Source of the DNA: Morchella semilibera | Taxonomy: Eukaryota; Ascomycota; Pezizomycetes; Pezizales; Morchellaceae | DNA length: 64,000 bases | Direction of reading: 5' to 3' | Assembly (NCBI GenBank): GCA_009192285.1 | Contig: WBVU01000003.1 | Coordinates: 558,001-622,000 of the forward strand | Shown: positions 32,063 through 41,215 of the stretch, piece after piece | Numbering within the stretch: position 1 is the stretch's first letter | Layout of the letters: each line of letters begins with the position of its first letter | Position numbers and translations under genes: made by a program | Notes under the pieces: generated by a model | Databases searched by the model: none | Seen by the model: only the letters and a program-made list of their open reading frames with translations | Told to the model about the DNA's origin: nothing

Positions 32063-32743
32063 TAGTTACTCGGAACTTGTACCTTAACTCTACAGACACT
32101 CGGGGAATAAAAGTTTTGCCATAACACCGTTGTATGACCTCTGCAGTGGATCTGCACTGCCACCTGGTGCCAGATGTTCCGCCAAGCCGAACATGCAGCG
32201 TTCCTGCATCCGGAACGTTCAAGGATTACTGCGTGCGTTCCAGAATTCTAGGTTACAAGAATGTCGCATGCAGGGAAACCTTATGGCGTAAACAAAACCT
32301 AACCCCAAACCCGCCAAAAAAAAAAAGTGTCGCAACCGAACTGTATAGGGTGCCCAGGAGGCAGGAGACAGGCAGGGAACAGTGACTCTCATATGTGGAG
32401 AGGAGAATTTGATCCGTTACGCAGTGAGGAGCTTAAAGACAATGAAGCCTAAGAAAAGTCTGTGGAGTGATGTGATCCTCCTATTCTCAAGTCTTGGCAA
32501 AGGAAGAGGGATGAATCTTACCTGGAGCTTCGCCCAGGTCTTTAGTTGCGGAACGCTTGCGTTCTCCGCTACTTCGTGGCTCTCGCTCCCCACGCCGCTC
32601 ACATGCCTACCGGCATCTGTCGCCCCGCTACCGCTCGCTGACGGCTACGCCCCCTCCTCCGCTTCGCTCAGGGGGTCCCCCTCTTTTCATGATAACTTAT
32701 AATACATCAATAATAATTACATTTTTACAAAGCAAGTAACTCC
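32063..32743 (-). repeat. GC-rich island spacer downstream of the HNH gene
   Basis: In gene direction GGGGGACCCCC (32671-32681) is followed by GAGCGAAGCGGAGG, GAGCGGTAGCGGGGCGACAG and CAACTAAAGACCTGGGCGAAG. At 32220-32150 come TTCCGGATGCAGGAACGCTG and CTTGGCGGAACATCTGGCAC. The parts match the other spacers. No gene convinced me in the middle. Confidence 0.6.
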
Positions 32744-33725
32744 TCAGACAACCCCTCGCAATCTCGACGCAACCTCCATCTCCAACCTTTCTTGCGCGTA
32801 CGGTCCTTCTCGAATCTCTCCCATCATGTCTGTACCCGGTGGAAAATCATGCTCGAAGATAGGTTCTCCTGCACCTCTCATATTCGCAAGCACCGACTGA
32901 CGGAAGTGCCACCTGAGAAGCTGATCGGACACACGCTGCGGATTTGCAGGATCGCGACAGACGGGATCGAGAGTTCTACCGTCGAAGCCGTCAAGATCAA
33001 TATCAAACACTGTGGTCTTGTAGTTATCCTTTTGCAAGTCAGTGTGAATCAATAAAGCTGCGGACCGAGAGAAAACTCACATCCGGATTCACCGCAATAA
33101 GGTATTGATCAAACCGTGAATGAATATGCTCGCGAAGAAGAAGGCCATTCTGCAACGAGTTTATCTTTGAGGCTCCATTTGTGTTGTCCATATCCGTAAT
33201 CCACTGACCGTAATTGTTCTCGATCCAGTAACTTTCACTCCCAAGAGGAAAGATATGAGCTGCTTCGAAGCTGGTCCACTGAGCTCGAAAAGCCGCCCGG
33301 TTCACGACGCCTGAGATAACGCATTTGCCATCGCGAGCACGGATTCCATCGCGAAAGGCATCTTCCCGGCCCGACACAGCGTGCGAGATGAGGCGATGCA
33401 CCCATGGTTCATCACTGACCTCAATACGACCTGTTTTTAAAGTTAGCGAGTGATTGAAACTCCCACTCAGCGAGCACCTACTGTCGCAATAAACATCATA
33501 CTCTCCTGGTTGCAGCGCGTTGTCCGTTCCCGCTACGACATGGCCTGAAGTTCTTTCCTGAATGCGTAGAGGAGTCACCGTGGCAAGTAGGATCCCGAGC
33601 ATCTCGATAAAATTCGTTTCCGTGACCGACCCATTCTGGATGAGTCCGCCCAAAGCGACGCTGGGCTTTGAAGCGTCGTAAAAGTGCACATTGCGGCCGA
33701 GAGAACGGTCGATACATGTAGGCAT
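32744..33725 (-). CDS. HNH endonuclease (fungal HNH_2 type)
   Basis: Exons 33725-33081 and 33028-32744 (donor GTGAGT, acceptor AAAAG) encode 309 aa without interruption. The central domain reads DGKCVISGVVN, SFEAAHIFPLGSESYWIE, SLQNGLLLREHIHSRFDQYL and, in exon 2, GRTLDPVCRDPANPQRVSDQ and LLRWHFRQSVLANMRGAGEP. These are the hallmarks of the HNH_2 family (PF13391) common in filamentous fungi: an AAH histidine, a conserved N in the middle, and a second histidine. The presumed activity is metal-dependent DNA cleavage; the biological target is unknown. I chose the ATG at 33725, although the frame is open upstream into the promoter repeat. Gene X is divergent from it, 505 bp away. Confidence 0.85.
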
Positions 33726-33759
33726 TGAGTGACGTCTGTGCTGTATCCGTCTATCGGGT

Positions 33760-33920
33760 GGTGGGGATACTCCCCTACTTCCCCTGCTAATAGACAAAAC
33801 GCGACCGTGGCCAAGCCTCACGCTACCCGTTGTTTTAACCCTGCGCCACATCTCTGTGTCCAAGGTTCCACCAGGCCGAACATGCAGCGTTCCTGCATCC
33901 GGAACGTGCGTCCCGCGTTC
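33760..33920 (-). promoter_or_regulatory. Shared promoter/spacer block upstream of the HNH gene
   Basis: In gene direction: CCGGATGCAGGAACGCTGC, GATGTGGCGCAGGG, TAGCGTGAGGCTTGGCCACG, GTCGCGTTTTGTCTATTAGC, AGTAGGGGAGTATCCCC. These blocks match those upstream of R2 and R3. Confidence 0.6.
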
Positions 33921-33929
33921 CAGCAACTC

Positions 33930-34120
33930 TCAACGAGCGGAGCGAGGCGATAGACGAGAGCCCAGCAGCGCGGGTGGTGGGGGGAGCGGAGTGACCGTGG
34001 CGCGAAGCAGCCACTTTCCAGCACCTTCTGGATGCAGGGGTCAGTCCGGAAAGCTGCAAGTGAAGCTTGACACGGAGACGTGGCGCAGCACTAGACTTGG
34101 CCAAGAGGCAACATAGCATC
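33930..34120 (+). repeat. GC-rich island spacer upstream of gene X
   Basis: AACGAGCGGAGCGAGGCGAT, GCCCAGCAGCGCGGGTGG, GACCGTGGCGCGAAGCAGCC, TTCTGGATGCAGGGGTCAG and GACGTGGCGCAG occur in this order, now pointing rightward, as a divergent copy of the HNH promoter spacer. Confidence 0.7.
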
Positions 34121-34230
34121 TTAGCTAGATAAAAAAGGCAATGGAAAGAGCAGGCGTCCCCATTTATTTAAAGTACTTCTTCACATCTTAAGAGAGTGCG
34201 TTATACGTAAAAGAGAAAAACTTCTGTATC

Positions 34231-34750
34231 ATGCCTCCTCGCAAACAAGAAACGACGGAAAAGGTCATCAAGAAGAACCAGGAGTTAGTTTCACCAGTGG
34301 AAAGTCAAGATGATTGGATGAAATGCGATGCGATACTGGTTACCCGGTCGGAACTCGGAGAGGAAGAAGAAATGAGGCGGGGCGCCAAAGATGCACTTGA
34401 GCAGGCACTGAATGAAGCCCTTCACGTCGAAGAAGTTCGTGACGATGTGTTCGTCGGCAATCGTCGTGGCCTCGGCCTAGCCGGTTTACCGGCACGAGTT
34501 CGTGCTAACTTTTACAGATCACAAGCCGACCATCGACACTTTGAACGCTCATGCGGGGGTAATCGCCTCAAAGCACCAAACCGGCAGTGACGAATTTTAC
34601 AAGCGGTTCGCAAAGTTTGTTGAGCTCTTCGAGGGGTCGGATTATGATGAGGGTTATTTGGAGGGGAACCCGACGGATGTGACTCAAGCGTACTGGTCGT
34701 TTCTAAACTGTATCAAGAATGAAGTTACCAGGGTTGATGCGATGCCGTAG
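34231..34750 (+). CDS. Gene X: unknown 146-aa protein
   Basis: Exon 1 (34231-34438) encodes a charged N-terminus MPPRKQETTEKVIKKNQELV. An intron of about 79 nt ends at GCTAACTTTTACAG (34517), and exon 2 (34518-34750) gives HKPTIDTLNAHAGVIASKHQ..FYKRFAKFVELFEG..EVTRVDAMP. The acceptor and branch are convincing. The donor (CGTGACG) is weak and was chosen by phase, so exon 1 may end a little later. No known domain is recognised. It lies between GC-rich spacers in the rightward run X-R3, with the palindrome GGGGGACCCCC 92 bp after its stop. Confidence 0.55.
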
Positions 34751-34841
34751 AGGCTAGTGATTAGATGAAGTTTTTTCCTTTGTTTCGGTGAATAGACGGT
34801 TTGTATTTTTTACCAAACATATTGATTTTACTATGTATCAA

Positions 34842-35160
34842 GGGGGACCCCCCGAGCTGCTCGTGCGGCCGAGTTTTAACTGAATCACATGACCTGTGAA
34901 CCAACACCACGTGATTTAGTTAGAATTCGGGGACGAAGTCCTCAACGGGCGGGGCGGGTGCCGGGCGTGGACGTAGCGGGAGCGGAGTGAGAGCCCAGCA
35001 GCCTGGGCAACTAAAGACCTGGGCGAAGCACCTTCTGGATGCAGGGACCAGCCCGGAACGCTGCAGGTGAGCCTTGGCGGAACGATGACACCGAGATGTG
35101 GCGCAGAGGTAAAACAACGGGTAGCGTGAGGCTTGGCCACGGTCGCGTTTTGTAGTAGCC
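34842..35160 (+). repeat. GC-rich island spacer between X and R3
   Basis: GGGGGACCCCC (34842-34852), then GGAGCGGAGTGAGAGCCCAG, TTCTGGATGCAGGGACCAG, CTTGGCGGAACGATGACA, GATGTGGCGCAGAGG and GGCTTGGCCACGGTCGCG, the same order as in the leftward spacers. Confidence 0.75.
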
Positions 35161-35246
35161 TCACTCAACCCCCACAATTTGATCAAACACGCCGCGACAC
35201 GAACGACAAGGTGAGTCCGTTTAATATCAAATTATCTGGAACAAAG

Positions 35247-35987
35247 ATGTTTAGGCTCCTCAACCGGCAAGCAGTCAAAACTGTTCGCAGACCCGGTCTT
35301 GTTCTCTCCAGCGGTACCACCACATCACGCCATGTCCATAAACCTGATCCACTGGCCTATTTCAGTGAAAAGCGCCAGCAAGAAGCCCTCCAGCGTGGCG
35401 AATTTACCGACATCCACGATATCCCCCCAGAGGGTGGCTTCTATCCAGATGAATACGATCTCTTGCTCACGGATATTTCTCACGAAACGCTAGAGCACAG
35501 GATTTCAGAAGAATTCGGCATTGCCTGCCTACCTTTCCGAGGCAACTGATGAGGCCAAGAAACCGGTTTCAATGTGTGATGGCTACATCTTCGGCCGTAA
35601 CAAAAGATCGATGATTGCACTTGTTGTTACCTATGGGGAGCAATCTCGCTGGGTTTTCTTTGTCGTGGATACTGGGTCTCCATGGACATATATTTCACGC
35701 CAAGTGAGTACTAAGGTAGCTGTTTTGGTGGGTTCTAACAGGTTTAGGCCAGTGAGAAATTTGGGCTCGACTGGAATCCTGAAGAGGCAGCTCTTGCAAT
35801 GATTGGTGGACATGTATCCCCAATTCATTTGTCTCCGCCATCCTCCCGCTTTGCGGATGTCAACGTACTCGGTACCGATCCTTGTGAATTCCAGCATGCC
35901 TCCATGTGGCATGATTATACGAGGCGCCGTGTTAAGCTGTTCATTGGTGGAGCGTGGAAGGTGGTGGCGGACGGGTCCAAGTTGTAG
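35247..35987 (+). pseudogene. R3: retropepsin-like paralog with a 4-bp duplication
   Basis: Exon 1 (35247-35703) and exon 2 (35748-35987) follow R1 and R2: leader MFRLLNRQAVKTVRRPGLVL, EFTDIHDIPPEGG, active-site-like WVFFVVDTGSPWTYIS and VNVLGTDPCEFQ. The segment that carries YSGPPSYETI in the paralogs is missing. After FGIA the bases GCCT occur twice (about 35523-35530), which shifts the frame to an early stop. With one copy the frame continues into YLSEATDEAKKPV. R3 is transcribed away from R1 and R2, on the other side of the HNH gene. Confidence 0.7.
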
Positions 35988-36450
35988 TTCGGGTTTTGTG
36001 GTGCACGTAAGACTGGAGGAATTGGGATCGGTTTCTTCCCCCCGGCATCTACTATCGATTTGTGTACACTTGGCGCGTTACCCTACCCGCAGCCAGGTAT
36101 CACAGCAACCCGGAACACGTATATCACAGGCCTACAGGGCAATGGGTTTAACTGGCGGAAATGGGAATTGGGGGGGGCGGAGGACGGGGGGGGGGGGGCC
36201 GAAGGCCCCCATCTACTATCTACTATGTACCGGGTGTGCACCTAAGATACCGAGACGCTTGGATTGATAGGCCGATTTACTATGGTGCCACGAGTGGCTC
36301 CGGTACAGGAGCCAATAGCAAGTGACGCCGAGCTAGCAATTTGTATGAGGGAAAGCGAGACATCCCCATGAAGTCCAAGCCACACCTATCCGTGAAGCTC
36401 ACGCCCACGAACAGGTGTTCCAAACCACGAACACCTACAATAATTATCTA
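35988..36450. other. Spacer after R3
   Basis: No gene seen. A G-run (GGGGGGCGGAGGACGGGGGG, about 36172-36198) is present. An inverted AGGTGTTC / GAACACCT pair lies near 36410-36435, next to the Tc1 relic. Confidence 0.4.
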
Positions 36451-37230
36451 TCTAATATTTAGTAACATGCCCCTCAGCAGCAATGATTGCTTCTAGCCTT
36501 CAAGGCATGTTTCTAATTGATCCATCTAATCTATTTACAGTAATATTATTTCAGGCATTTTTGATCATTATTTTTAAAACCTTTATATTTTGTATCAACC
36601 TAAAGGTTTCTCCTAGTTCAGTTTTTATATTTACCTGTAAGGTCTAGATAAGATTAAGATTAAGTGATTATATAAGCTATTCAATAGTCTCCACCTTATT
36701 AATCAGTCGATAGATGATGGACAATCTTTTACAATTAAGAGTATTATCCTCTACTACTTGAGTCTATCTATATTTTTAATAGGTACAATGCATGAATTGA
36801 ATAAAATAAGGATCTAAAATATAATTTCTGTAGATATCGGAGCTGATAGTAACAGCAGTAGGAGTTAATACTAGTTTAGACTTAATCCTTCCACAAAATC
36901 CTCTCTATATCATTGTACTTTTACTTCCTGAATTCTAGATTTCACTGAGACAGTCAGAATATGATTCTTCTTCAGGTATCAAAGTGACTCAAGGACAGTA
37001 CACAAATCCAACTGTTTTGAAAATAGATTTAACTATACAAAAGGTTCTAAACCAATTATCGTAGTACTAGTGTAATTTCTCTTGACATTATTTGACTCGT
37101 TTATTTCAGTTATCTGATCTTATTCCCCATATATATATATTTAAGCATAGGTAACCTAGAAACGAATAGTGATTATACTTTTTGTTATATAATCTTTTAT
37201 GGTAACCTATAGATAATATAACATCACGAA
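36451..37230 (-). pseudogene. AT-rich Tc1-like transposase relic
   Basis: On the minus strand the C-terminus reads SIRNMP, a TGA where R is expected, then RLEAIIAAEGHVTKY and a stop at about 36460. This is the classic ending of Tc1-like transposases, preceded by a degraded LNLI (for LNPIE). The rest is AT-rich with many stops. C-to-T style changes such as CGA to TGA would fit repeat-induced point mutation, but one site is not proof. Confidence 0.6.
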
Positions 37231-37235
37231 GAGGT

Positions 37236-37868
37236 TGTCCCGGCGTCTTGGCATTTGTCCCGACAGTTTGGTAGACGTTGTATGGTTGTGATTGTTAGGG
37301 TAATATTAGGCGAGGGTGAGGAGTGCGAGGTGGAGGCTGTCGTCATTAAGTTCTGGGAGGTTCGATGGCGTGATGGATTGGTAATGTAGAATAGCGGAGG
37401 TGGTGGGCAGGATTACGGGGTGTGGTAGCGACAGGTTTCTATGGGGTTCTATGAGCGAAAGTGTGAGTCATAGCGGATTAGGGGAGGAGGTGTGTTAAAT
37501 AGCGGGGATAGATGTTTTCCTTAGTTCTTTCTTTCTTTTCTCTCTGTCTCGTCTTCCTGTTATCCTGGTACATAGGAATCTACTCCTATTTCTAAGCCAT
37601 AGCCTCTTGTACCAAAGACTCGATCCTCTGACAAGAGGAAACTCATAGTATCCCTCATCGTTCTCGTTGAGGTCCATTCGGTCCTCACCTTCCCTGCTCT
37701 GTGCTCTTGTGCCCTGGCTCTTGCCTTTGTCTTCGCCGGTGCCTGTGCTTGTGCCTAGCCGGTGTCGCCTCTGTCTTCGTCAGTCCCCTCATTGCGTAGA
37801 CTGTTCTCCTCGAGCCCTTCTGCGTCATCATTGTCATCTTCTTCTTTGCGTCGGGTTACTCCGTCACA
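37236..37868 (+). mobile_element. Solo family A LTR with TSD GAGGT
   Basis: 633 bp, TGTCCCGGCG...CTCCGTCACA, flanked by GAGGT at 37231-37235 and 37869-37873. It contains the full LTR without internal insertions and can serve as the family reference. Confidence 0.9.
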
Positions 37869-37945
37869 GAGGTTTAACTAAACAAACATATATCATTTCC
37901 TCAATAATTGCTTGTCAGAATATTTTTTTTATTCTTTTATTTCTA

Positions 37946-38082
37946 CATCAGCAAACTCAACTTGTGACTGGAGTCTCCCAGCAGTTTCCCGGGTCTCTTG
38001 AGAGTTTCCTGATATTCCTCGAAATTTTTTGAGTCTCCTGAGACTCAGGAGGCATCAGGAGACAAATGAAGTCTTGCTAATG
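37946..38082 (-). mobile_element. 137-bp MITE, copy 4
   Basis: Inverted orientation, TA duplicated at 37944-37945 and 38083-38084. Confidence 0.85.
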
Positions 38083-38259
38083 TAGTTGCAAACTTTCATA
38101 GTCTCCCCTTCTCTGCTAGCTAAAAATAGGAATTGCTTCTCATTTGATTCTGTTCGTAAATGTCTCATTTGCTTTGTCATGTCTATAGGTTGCCTGATAA
38201 GTACAAAAATCTATTTCAGTCAGGCGACCTATCTCTCTTTACCTCTTGCCAGTATCTCT

Positions 38260-39033
38260 CATCAGCAAGACTTCATTTTTCTCCTAATTTCTTTTGAGCT
38301 TCAAGAGACTCAAAAAAAATCCAAGAGTTTCAGGAGGTTCGTGACGGAGTAACCCGACGCAAAGAAGAAGATGACAATGATGACGCAGATAGGCTCGAGG
38401 AGCACAGTCTACGCAACGAGGAGACTGACGAGGACAAAGATACCGCCGGGCAGGTACAAGCACAGGCACCGGCAAAGGCAAAGGCAAGGGCAAGGGCACA
38501 AGAACACGGGGCAGAGAAGGTGAGGACCGAATGGACCTCAACGGGAACGATGATGAATACTATAGGGTTCCTTGTCTGGAGGACAAAGTCTTTGGTACGA
38601 GAGGCTATAGCTTGGAAATAGGAGTAGATTCCTATGTACCGAGATAACAGGAAGACGAGACAGTGAGAAAAGAAAAAAAGAACTAAGGAAAACATCTATC
38701 CTCGCTATTTAACACACCTCCTCCGCCAGTCCGCCAAGACCACATATCGTCATCTACAGAACCCCATAGAAACCTATCGCTACCACACCTCGTAATCCGC
38801 CCCCACCATCTCTGCTATTTACATTATAAATCCATCACGCCATCGAACCTCCTAGAAACCTATGACGACAACCTCCACCTCTCACTCCCCACCCTCACTT
38901 AACATTACCCTAACAACCCCAACTGTGCATCGCCTACCAAACTGTCGGAACCAATGCCAAGACGCCGGGACAAGATGTTCAGAAGACTCGTGAGACTATC
39001 AGTAGACTTCAGTCATAAGTTGAGTTTGCCAAT
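38260..39033 (+). repeat. MITE copy 5 split by a reverse family A LTR (38340-38972)
   Basis: The left MITE part (CATCAGCAAGACTTC, 38260-38339) and right part (from about 38973, with AGTCATAAGTTGAGTTTGCC) enclose a 633-bp reverse LTR that runs GTGACGGAGTAACCC...GACGCCGGGACA. The flanking pentamers are only similar (AGGTT/AGATG). Confidence 0.75.
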
Positions 39034-39100
39034 ACTTAAAGCTATAACCCTAACTCTTTCATCTATTGTTATTATCCTACTCCTAATATTTGTAGGTTTA

Positions 39101-40345
39101 TTTGACGGAGTAACCCGACGCAAAGAAAAAGATGATAATAATGACGCAGAAGGTCTCGAGGAGCACAACCTAAGCGACGAGGAGACCGACGAAGACAAAG
39201 GTAACACTGGGCAGGCACAAGTACAGGCACCGGCGAAGGCAAAGACAAGGGCAAAGGCACGAGACAACAGAGCAGGGAGAGTGAGGACCGGATCGACCTC
39301 AACGAGAACGATGAGAGTGTCCCGGCGTCTTGGCAGTCGTCTCGACAGTTCGGTAGGCGATTTACGATTGTGGTTGTTAAGGTAATGATAAGCGAGAGTG
39401 GGGAGTACGAGGTGGAGGCTGTCGTCATTAGGTTCTAGGAGGTTCGATGGCGTGATGGATTGGTAATGTAGAATAGCGGAGATGGTGGGGAGGATTACGA
39501 GGTGTGGTAGCGACGGGTTTCTGTGAGGTTCTATGAGCGAGAGTGTGAGTCATAGCGGACTAGTGGAGGAGGTGTGTTAAATAGCGGGGATAGATGTTTT
39601 CCTTAGTTCTTTCTTTCTTTCTTCTCTGTCTCGTCTTCCTGTTATCTCGGTACATAGGAATCTACTCCTATTTCTAAAGCCATAGCCTCTCGTACCAAAG
39701 CCTCGCTCCTCTGACAAGAGGAAACTCATAGTATCCCTCACCGTTCTCGTTGAGGTCCCTTCGGTCCTCACTCTCCCTGCTCTGTGCCCTTGTGCCCTTG
39801 CTCTTGCCTTTGTCTTCGCCGGTGCCTGTGCTTGTGCCTGCCCGGCGTTGTCCCTGTCTTCATCGGCCCCCTCGTCGAGTACACTGTGCTCCTCGAGTCC
39901 CTCTGCGTCATCATTGTCATCTTCTTCTTTGCGTCGGGTTACTCCGTCACAGAGAGGTACTATGGGTTTCCTCTTGACAGAGGATCGAGTCTTTAGTACG
40001 AAAGGCTATGGCTTAGAAATAGGAGTAGATTCCTATATACCGAGATAACAGGAAGACGAGACAGAGAGAAAAGAAAGAAAGAACTAAGGAAAACTTCTAT
40101 CCCCGCTATTTAATACACCTTCTCCACCAGTCCGCTATGACTCACACTTTCGCTCATAGAACCCCATAGAAACCCATCGCTGCCACACCTCATATTCATC
40201 CCCACCATCTTCGCTATTTACATTACCAATCCATCACGCCATCGAACCTCTTAGAAACCAATGACGACACCCCCTCCTCAGCATACTTTCTCCTCGCCTA
40301 ACATTACCCAAACAACCACGACAACGCTTCAACTACTCTAACGGG
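39101..40345 (-). repeat. Reverse family A LTR, split by a solo LTR
   Basis: The part 39101-39317 and the part 39957-about 40345 join after removing the solo LTR at 39318-39951 and one GAGAG. The far end is truncated near 40345. Confidence 0.75.
39318..39951 (+). mobile_element. Solo family A LTR with TSD GAGAG
   Basis: 634 bp, TGTCCCGGCG...CTCCGTCACA, flanked by GAGAG at 39313-39317 and 39952-39956, nested in an older reverse copy of the same LTR. Confidence 0.9.
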
Positions 40346-41215
40346 GCGGGGTCGGGTAAAGCGGGGTAGGCTTAAGAACAGAGTCAGGAACGGGGTCGGC
40401 TCATGAGACACCCGAGGCGAGGCAGGTTCAGGTTCAGGTTCAGGTTCAGGGACGAGGCGTAAACAGAAGGGCTGAAGCCAAAGTAGTAGATTGCTAACAG
40501 AGAGAAGACGTTGCCTAAAGAGGCAGAAACATAGGAAAACACCAGCACTATATATACAGCAATCCCCCTACACCGATGACTCATACCATAGAATCCCATT
40601 GAACTCCTAAACTTCCGTATCACCTATACTATTCCCAATAACCCCCATTTTATCCCGTCACTACCCAATCCTTCTTAGCGCTTACATTCTATTACCCGAG
40701 CTCCTTCCTAAACCATCATTCTACTCCCAATATCGACCGATACTATCCAACAACTCAGTTCCGAAGATGCCTTGGCGGAAGGCAGAGTGCAGGGGGCAGA
40801 GCCGTAATAACTACCAAACCCTCGGGACCAATGCCACATCAGCAAGACTTGATTTGTCTCCTGATGTCTCCTGAGCCTCAGGAGACTTAAAAAATATCCA
40901 GGAGTCTCAGGAGACTCTCAGGAGACCCGGGAGACTGCTGGGAGACTCCAGTCATAAGTTGAGTTTGCTGATGCAAGACGCCAGGACAGTTTATAATGAT
41001 CTGACTGTGTTTCTTTTTGTCTTATACTATTGAACAGGGTCGAACAGGGTCAAATATGGCTTGTAGAACAGGTTTGTAGAATGAAATTTGTAGAGTAGGG
41101 TATTAGAACGGAGTTAATAGAATGAGTTTTGTGGAATGAGTTCATAAAATAGGTAGAATAGAACAGACTTTACAGGTTAAACTCCATGATATAGGACTCT
41201 CCTCCTCCTGTTGAT
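40346..41215. repeat. Degraded repeat sequence with MITE copy 6 (40837-40973)
   Basis: It contains a short AGGTTC tandem (about 40427-40452) and a reverse LTR end (CAATGCCAAGACGCCAGGACA) split by MITE copy 6, with CA duplicated at 40835-40836 and 40974-40975. The stretch 40985-41215 is unique, with a doubled GAACAGGGTC. No gene seen. Confidence 0.7.

Noticed and set aside
32417-32602. 61-codon open frame downstream of the HNH gene
   Set aside because: It lies in the GC-rich island spacer and has no paralog or domain.
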